Below are positions 53,501 through 62,500 of a DNA stretch of 64,000 nt, piece by piece. The stretch is from Branchiostoma floridae. Taxonomy: Eukaryota; Chordata; Leptocardii; Amphioxiformes; Branchiostomatidae. The translations under genes were made by a program, and so were the position numbers. Below the pieces are notes generated by a model. It saw only the letters and a list, made by a program, of their open reading frames with translations, was not told the origin of the DNA and did not search any database. The DNA lies in assembly GCF_000003815.2 (NCBI RefSeq), contig NC_049981.1, positions 1,947,973-2,011,972 on the forward strand. Direction: 5' to 3'. The stretch's first letter is position 1. Every line of letters begins with the position of its first letter.

Positions 53501-56500
53501 TTGTTTCTTCACAACAGTTATGTAGTGAATCATCCAGGCTTGTAGGCTGCAAGAAATTTGAATGAGTTTAAGAGTATTTGCCTGTTTTTGCCTGAACAAC
53601 TGTGTGGCTCAGCAGATGCATGCGTAGTACTACATATAGATTAAGAATAGAATATATTCCTTAAGCTTGAATATGATCCTAAAACACCAGGTGTTTTTCG
53701 TGAGATAGAAAGGCTGTGATACAAACTGCATTTGTGCATTTGACATTGTGAAGTAAGGAGAAACAAACAAACCTTCACAAGACTTTCCATCAAAAGCCAA
53801 AGCATAGTAGGCCTTACAGGAACACTCGAACCCGCCCACAGTGTTGGTGCAGTACTGGGTACAGCCGTGGGTCGGACCTGCACACTCGTCTATATCTGTG
53901 GGAAGGAATCGTTTTTTCTTTAAAAGCTTCAAATTACTGGGTGCTATCACAGAGTTCCCCATTGTATTCAATCATTGCTGTAAGTTTATATTTCTCCCTT
54001 GGTACTGATAAAAAGACTAGAAAACATTTGCAGAACGTCAGAATCACTGCATTGCTCAGAATTTTACTCTGAGAGATTAAACAAAATTCTAATACACTCA
54101 ACGAAGTCTGTGGGCAAAGAAACAATTAGTTTTCTTGCCAGAAAGATATCAAACTCAGGCTCTGCTGCAATACCAGATAGAATCACTTGGGGGCCTAAAA
54201 TGAAAATCGTCCTTAGTACATGAATAAAACCACAGCAAATGTTTCAAGATGTACAGTACCTTCGCATGAGTGCATGTCATCTGTGAGTCTGAATCCAGAG
54301 TCACAGGTGCACTGGTAACTTCCCTCCAGGTTCAGACAGATCCGGTCACATCCGCCGTTACTCGTCTGACATTCGTCAATATCTGCGGAATAAAAGAAGA
54401 TTGTTACATTTTGTTTTGTATATCTTATATACATTCATGTAGCCTACTCATTATAGACAAAAGCGTGACACTTCGTTTTCCTGAATGCTTCCTGAAAAGA
54501 AGTCAAACCCAAAATACTTAGATTGTAGCTCTTAGCTGTACATATCATCACTAGAATAGCCTCTTGTTTCTACTTGTCACCATCTTATCTGTACCAAAGT
54601 CTTTTATTGTATGTTTACCATTTATTCTGTATGTTACATTTACATGCCCTCAGGCAAGAACTTGCAAATAAACTTTTTTTCTATATAAATATGAATTTGT
54701 CGTATTTATAGCTTTTCAAATATAAAGAAAACGTTTGCTTAGATTTATAATCAGTAACAAAAGCTGGGCATATCTTATTTTTTTAAGTACGATGGAGTTT
54801 ATAAAGGGGGAAATGTCCATATCACGGACAAAAACGTCTAGATTATTACAGAAGACAGTGAAATGTACTGGTTTTGGATGTATCTGCATGGTATATACAG
54901 CATATGCAGCTAGTTGTGGTAACACCTGTAAATTCAGTGGTACTCAGACAGGTGCATTCTTACCTGTGCAGGTGTTCCCATCACCTGTGTAACCATCATT
55001 ACAGGTACAGTTGAAGGAACCCTCAGTGTTGGTGCAGATGGCCTGGGTATCACAGTCGTGTGCACCTGTACTGCACTCATCAATGTCTGTAGAAAAATAA
55101 AACAAAATAAATTTAATTGTTAAAACGTAGACTTCGGATAACCGAAATATTTGGGCATATACAAACTTTTACTGAATATGACCATATCTTTATACAAACC
55201 CCAATAATATTATTACACAATGTCATCCAATATTCAAAATCATAGATTGAAATGTAGTCTTATAATTTGATACAAAATGTAGCTTTAATAGCTTTCAATA
55301 CATTTTATCAAAATCTAAAGGCTGCAACCAGAAAAAATCATTGCATTTCTGTACTTAGATTCACTCCTAAGTTCTTAATTGTTTGTTGGACAGAGATTGA
55401 TATGTTTGTCTACCCTTCTAGAAGCTTTTACACAGGAAATAAACCTACCTATACATGTCCTGTTGTCTGTCAGCATGGTATACCCTGCCAGACAATCACA
55501 GCTGTAACCTGGAGCCTCATTGCTACACGTGGCGTTCTTACACTGGTGAGCATCAGTCTCGTTTGGCAGGAGGAGACACTCGTTCAGATCTGCACAGGAC
55601 TGGCCGTCCCCAACCATACCCATGGGACAGTCGCCGCATGTGTAACCAACTGCGTCCGCCTCTAGAGGGGCTTCAGCGTCCGTGCAGCTCACACCTGGGG
55701 AAGGTATCAATCAATCAATCATTGAATCAATCAATCAATCAATTGGTTTATTAGAATAGCAGGGTAGCTATTCATTCACTCACTCATTCATCAACTCATC
55801 CATTCATTCACTTTCATTTGTTTCCTAGGACATAGGAGAATATCATAGTGTGACAGGTCACTCACTCACTCACTCTCACTCACTCACTCATCCATTCAAT
55901 CATTCAATCACTCCCTCACTCCTACCCACTGGATGACTGAACAGCAGTCCCCCTCGAAGCCCAGCAGTCACATAAGGCCAGGGTGAACCCGTTACTCCAC
56001 TTGTTCATTCATTTACTCATTCGTTCACCAACTTGCTCCTACTCACCAGGATAGCAGGGAGTGACTGAGCAGCCATCGGTGTCAGTCTCACACTCGTCCC
56101 CTTCAAAGCCCTGCAGACAGTCGCAGGAGGCCAGGGCAAACCCGTTACTCCGCTCGGCTAGGGTCGCCTCCCAGTTACACGTGCCTGAAACACACAGAGA
56201 GAAAGAGTTTTAACAGCATCAGCTTAAAAGTAGATATCTTAAATTTAGTATGCTTGTGCAAAGTATATTTAGTGTTAAACAAGTGATCTCTGTTTTTTTG
56301 AAGGGCTTCTTTCCTTCTCAACTTCTAACTAAAAATTTTTAAAACACTTTCTGCACTCGGGTAACTTAAGGCCTGTGATTCAATGTAGCTCGCCGAGGAG
56401 TGAAAAAGGGCGCGGCCCCGCAAGGTTACCAGGGTGATGGAATCGAACATGAATTCTGAACCACTCCGTGACCTCAGGTGACCTGCAGGGCCGCGAAGTT

Positions 56501-59500
56501 TTCAGAACGGCCCAATGTCATAATGTAATGTTACATTGTAAAAACAGGCACTCACTATGTATGGGGCAGACTAATTACTTTTGGTACGACGTCTACATGC
56601 TAACTGTATTAGATATTGATGAAATATTTATCAAATATTGACATAATCCGCTGCGATTAAGAAAAGAGGTCCCCGCGGAAGTCGCATAATGGTACTGCCC
56701 GAACCTGCACATTCGAACGTGCGAACACCCGGGATGTGAAGTGGCGGGAAAACAACAGCTTTGATTGACAACGGCCCAAAGGATCTTGCATAGTCTCATT
56801 TATGGGCTTCAGCCTCGGTCAAAACAGCAGGATTGCTGTCAAATTTAGTATATTTTGAAGTATCAACACTTGTTTGTTTAAACTGTCCTCGGCTATTTTG
56901 TTTTTGTTTTTAAGTATTTTCACTGGAGCTCATTTTCATCGAAAAATTAGAAAAAACACAAGCTTTTTGCTCTTTTTGGCCTAAAAATGTTAGGAATCCT
57001 TCACTTTAGGCAAAATAGCCGCGGATAAAATTAATCTAAAGGAGGTAAGCTCTTATCTTGATGAATATAAAGGCTAAACGTGCTGTCCTCGCCTAGGCTC
57101 GGACACATGAAGTGGACGATGTTTTTTTTAACCAAAATATGTATTTCTAACCCAAAATTCCAGCATTTCACAAACAAATCCACCAGTGTCTAGTACATTA
57201 TGAACAGTTCAAGCATTGTGTGAAGTTTCATCTTGGTACGACTACGCGACAAAAAGTTACGAGAATTTAAGCGTTTTAACATAGCTACACGCGTGTCACA
57301 TGCCTTAAGTCACCCGAGCAGTTGACCAGTACAGACAATTTCCATTCAGATGATAGTTAAAGCTAAAGTTGCCCATATATCAGAACAAGGGGTTCAACCT
57401 TCTTGATCAAGATGCATTGGGCTCAGTGCCAATCTCAAAACAAATGCACGTACCGTTGTTCTGGCAGGAGCAGACTGTGACATCAGGAGACGCGAGAGTT
57501 GCAGCGCCGGCGTCATCAGTAGCCACAAACTCCAGGGTGACGTTTGTAGTGTCAGCTGGAGTCCATCTGATTGGTTGGGTATGAACACAATTTGACTAGT
57601 CAGGTGAAATTACTGAATCAGATGCAGATAGACTATTGATCATTAAGACAAAGATATACAGTCAAACCTGTCTATAGCGGCCACTCAAGGGACCGGACAA
57701 ATTTGGCCACTATAGACAGGTGGCCTCTGTATAGAGGTGGTAACTTGTAGATAAAATACCCAAGGGACCGACAAAAAGTGGCCACTATGGACAGGTGGCC
57801 CCTCTGAAGAGGTGGCCCCTAATACAGGTTTGACTGTAATGTCATTGACTGTATTGTATCATTACAATGAAGCAAAGACCACAGCAGCCATACTTGTACT
57901 CTCATTATCATATTTCTGCCAACTTCCTTGTCATTAAATAAACAAGCACTGTATGTGGCCTTAACTTATAAACCTGCAGTTTTTAACAATTACCTCTACA
58001 ACACCTTTTACAGAACTGTTTACTCGGTTGAACCTGCTTGGATAATGATCTTAGAGAGGCCAATGAGGCAGCCCACTGTTGGATTAGGAGATGGAACGAT
58101 ACGATATGATGATGATAAGTTTGTGACACTGATACTGCCCGGCGTTCCATCCTGTAACTGGTCATGGTAACTTAAGTATGGGTTGTACTTACGTGTAGTA
58201 GTTTGTAGCGTTGATACTTCCCGGCGTCCCGTCCTGTAGTGAGATGGTGACTGTCCCGTCATCCGTGGCCTCCAGCTGCAGACCGAACTCCTTCCCAACC
58301 GTCACACGAACCTCTGATGTCACATTAAACTCAGGCGGCATGTTGTCTGTAAGAATGTAGAGTGTGATTTTAGCATTGATCTGTAAACTTGCCACCAGTA
58401 GCATGTTACTTAATAGACATAAACTTTAGGAATTTGTGTTCATCTTCGACAGTAATTATTGACATTATTAATGCTGTTTCAACTTGATTAGAATCAGAGG
58501 ACTGATCAAAATCTAAAGTTGGTAAGAGATACATTTTGTGTTCGTGGTACCTTTTTGTCATTTATGATCCAATTCTTAAATGCTACAATAAGAAAATGAT
58601 CATGAACCCTTTATCATATACAAATGTTGGGAAGTTAGCCCAGACAAGTTTTACTGAAATCATTAGGTTATTTTGAAACACAAGTAGAACAGAATCCTAA
58701 TTTTGTGGCACAGACATACCCAGAGCAGCGTTGCTACTGGCAGCTGCCTCCAGTGCTGCAGCGGCGGCAGCTCCAACCGCCTCGTTTCCTGTCAGCGCGA
58801 TGTCAAACAGGCATTCTTTGGCAGTGGCGCTACCACAAACCTGTCAATAAAAAAATGAACAAACCAATCAATCAATCAATCAATCATCATGATCACTTGT
58901 GTTGCTCTTCTTAATATCTTGGAAAAGTTTAAGGTTAATGCTTTTGTTTTGAGTGTACCCAGTTTTTTCAAAACAAAAAATTCAAAGATCGTGATAAGAA
59001 ATATCTATTCTAAAACAGTTACAACCTCAAAAGTTGAACAACATTAGAGTTCTCTTCCATTCTTTATAAATGTAACACAAACTTTCTGCACGATTTGAAG
59101 TTTGAAACACATTTCTAAGTTCTCTCACCTCAATAGCTCTCAACCTGTCTGCTTCTGTAGCAAACATGGTGTCAAGGTCAAAGAACAGGGGTTGGAAGGT
59201 CAGGTTTCCGTAGGTCGCGGCGTTCTGGCCGTTAGGATAAACACTGAACAGCGAGATTGTGGAAGGATCTGCACTCAGTTCATCAGCAGCGTAGTTTGGC
59301 AGAGCCCCTAGATTGAATTGAACACAAAATTGGTCTCACTTTTTGTTTCATATGGGAAATACATGGACAGCCACAGATAGCATTTGATACATCTTAGGTC
59401 TTTATACATTGTATGTCTTAGGAGTTATTTTGCAAACATAGAGAGAATCACCGAGGCATCAGTCCCTGGCTTAAGAACTTAGGAAGATAAGCAGGCAGAA

Positions 59501-62500
59501 AGAGAACCATGTTTGCTCTATGCTTCAGCTTGTTCCTAGATGTTCAAAACCTATTCCAATTCTGTTCTGCAAAAAGGCATAGATAGGAGGCTCTGTCCCT
59601 AGTGCTGAAAATGAGGTAGTGATACTTTCTAATGGATACGCTGCAAATTCACCTCATTTAGTTGCTCAGTCTTAAATATATCTTAAAGATTTAATGAATC
59701 AATACTGTAATTCACTTTGTCTTCTTGGTACCAAACTTTCATGGTCTGAGAAATTTTAACTTGTTCTCGGAACTAAATGTTCACGGTGAACGAATTATTT
59801 GGTATCGTCACCAAGATTAATTATTTGTTATCGGTAATGAAAAGTTCACGTTACAGTCGTCATTGTGAAAACCGTGAACATAAAAGTACATTGAAAAAAT
59901 CAGGAATTACAGTAGTTGTTCAATGATTTTCTTGTTTACATATATAATTATGTATGTACCTAGTTGTATCTAAAAATAGATGATTTTTCCAATAGATACA
60001 ATATTTTTTTAAGAATGAACAAAGTTATTTACAGGCCTGTCCCCATGGGAATGTCTCTGCCTCTGCTGGGTTCGTCGCGTTGCTAAGGGCAACCGCAGTT
60101 CCGTTTGGCCAGTAGAATTCGTCGGTGTTGTCATCATTGAAGTTACCCAGCATGCCCTTCATGTGGCCCTTCATGTCAGGGGTCATGGAGACAGCGTAGG
60201 TCAGCATGTTCAGGCCAGCATCCACCTGAGGGAATGAATGAATGAATAGATATGTATCTTAAAGTATCTTGTGTGACTGTTTCCCTTATGTCATGTTGTT
60301 TTGATGTAATTCATGTATTGGACCACAAGGAGAAATAAAAAAAGTGAAGCAATATTGTGGATCCAAATAAGTCAAATATGAATGAATGAATGAGTGATCA
60401 AATGAATGAACATACTGGAATGAGTGAATGATTCAGTTTATGTATAGATTTGTTCATGAATTGATTAAACGATGAATGGTTTGTGGTAACAACATTTCTG
60501 CATTGTATATATTGGGAAATCATAACAACACACACAATCCAGAAGGTCTTACTCCCCTGGGCTGAAGTAAATATCTGTACTGATCTAGATATCCATAGCA
60601 CTGACCTGTACAGAGATCCCAGATGTGAAGATGACCTTCACACCAGTCACAGCTCCACTGGAGGAATCTGTAGGCAGAACAAGAAGGGTTTCTCAGAAAT
60701 GCTGCCTGTAGGCGGAACAATCTATTTAAAATTGCTGAGATGTTTATTGAAATATGATGGCAAAGACACTGGTGAAATAAGAGTGAAAAGGTGAAAGGAT
60801 AACCTCAGCCATCCTTTGTAAGTCTATATGATAGTACTGTATAGTGGCATGGTCCGTCAGAAGCGTCACCCAAGCAACACAGAATTACTACACGCTTCTC
60901 TGCCTCTGGCTCCTACCCACCCTAACCATTTGAGTTTAGGATTATCTTAAAGTTTGTCACTGTTGCCAACTTCAACTTAACCAAAGAAAACATTAATTTT
61001 AAAACTTGAACTGAAAACCCTCAGGCTCCTTTGTAATTTTAGCACAGTAAGTTTGCGTTTAGGATTACCTTTTCTTTATTAAATTTTACTACCTCTTTAA
61101 AGAAAACTTAACTGCCAACACTTTATTGTCTGCATATAGCTGAATAGACAGTTGAACAGGCTTGTTGTGTGCAAGTAAAATGGTGGTACCTGTGATCAGC
61201 TCAAACTCGCCATCGCTGAACTGATTGCTGCTGCCGCTGGCAATGTCGGACAGCGCAACCTGTGTGCTGTCCACGTACACATCCAGACTGGAGCCTGTGC
61301 TGTCCAGGTACAGCTGTACACTTGTGCTGCCCTGCTGAACAGCAATGCCACTAAAGCAAATAGAGCATATTAATTAGACTTTTTTAATGTCACATATTAA
61401 GGAAACAGCAATGATTCTAGAGAAAAGAAGCCAAATAAAATGAAGAAACAAATACACAACAAATACAATGTTAACAACAAACAGAACTCAAATTGGTCAA
61501 GGAACACAGCTTCTTTTGAGATAGTTTTCAGACAGCTTCTCCCACTCATTCCTAACTTTGTCAAAGTTTTTCCTGAAATTTCTTTTATGCAAGATTTTCC
61601 TACTCCTCTGATGCTTTTATCATATATTCTAACTTGCTAAGTAACTAGCTTACTGATTACCTGAAGACTGTAGCTAATGGTGTTTTCCCTTCTTCCACAT
61701 TTGCCAGTGCAGTCCTACCCTGCATGAGGAATCCGCGAGGGGCGCCGTCCGTCGTGTTAGCCATCAGGTACTCCCCATGTCCGTTAAAGGAGTAAGACAG
61801 ACCGTCTAGGGTGGTCAGGTGAGGGTCACCTGCTCCAGCACCTGAGGGAAGACAGAAGAAATGTTTTCTTTAAGACGTGTATCTAAGAAAAAGAATGTTT
61901 TTTCTGGTGTGGAAGATATTTGGTGCCATTCTTTTGCTCTTTTTTTGCTTTTGGGCCTTTGAACTTCTTTGAAGTTCTTTGGCATTGATCTAGAAAAATA
62001 ATGGATGAGAAAGAGTATAGAGGGCATGATGATAATGCTTTTTTCTGGAGCAAATAGTGGAGGGGATTTGACACTGTTGTACACATGTATTTGTGTGTCA
62101 TTATGGGCTTAATTGTACTTGTTCTTTATCACAGATGCAGACAAAAAATTTGAAAAACAAAAGTAGAGGCACAATCATGACACTTTTCTCTGGTGCAAAG
62201 TGTAGAAGAGATTTGGCGCTGTCTTGCTACTGTGTCTATATGGGCCTTCGTAACTCAGTGCTTTGGCACTGATACAGAAACTTTTGGTCTTAGCATGAAA
62301 GTTCATCTGTGTTGGTAAATGACATTGTGGAAAAACTAAACTTTACTTAACCAACACCAAGATTAATTGGGACTTACCCCAAATTTTCAGCCGACTCCGT
62401 CAGCCTTGTTCACGGAATGGACCCGTCTGCTGAGCTTCCGGACGTGACGTCAGGGACACACGACTGCAGCAGAGGGTCGTAGATGCCAGATAACCTGTGT

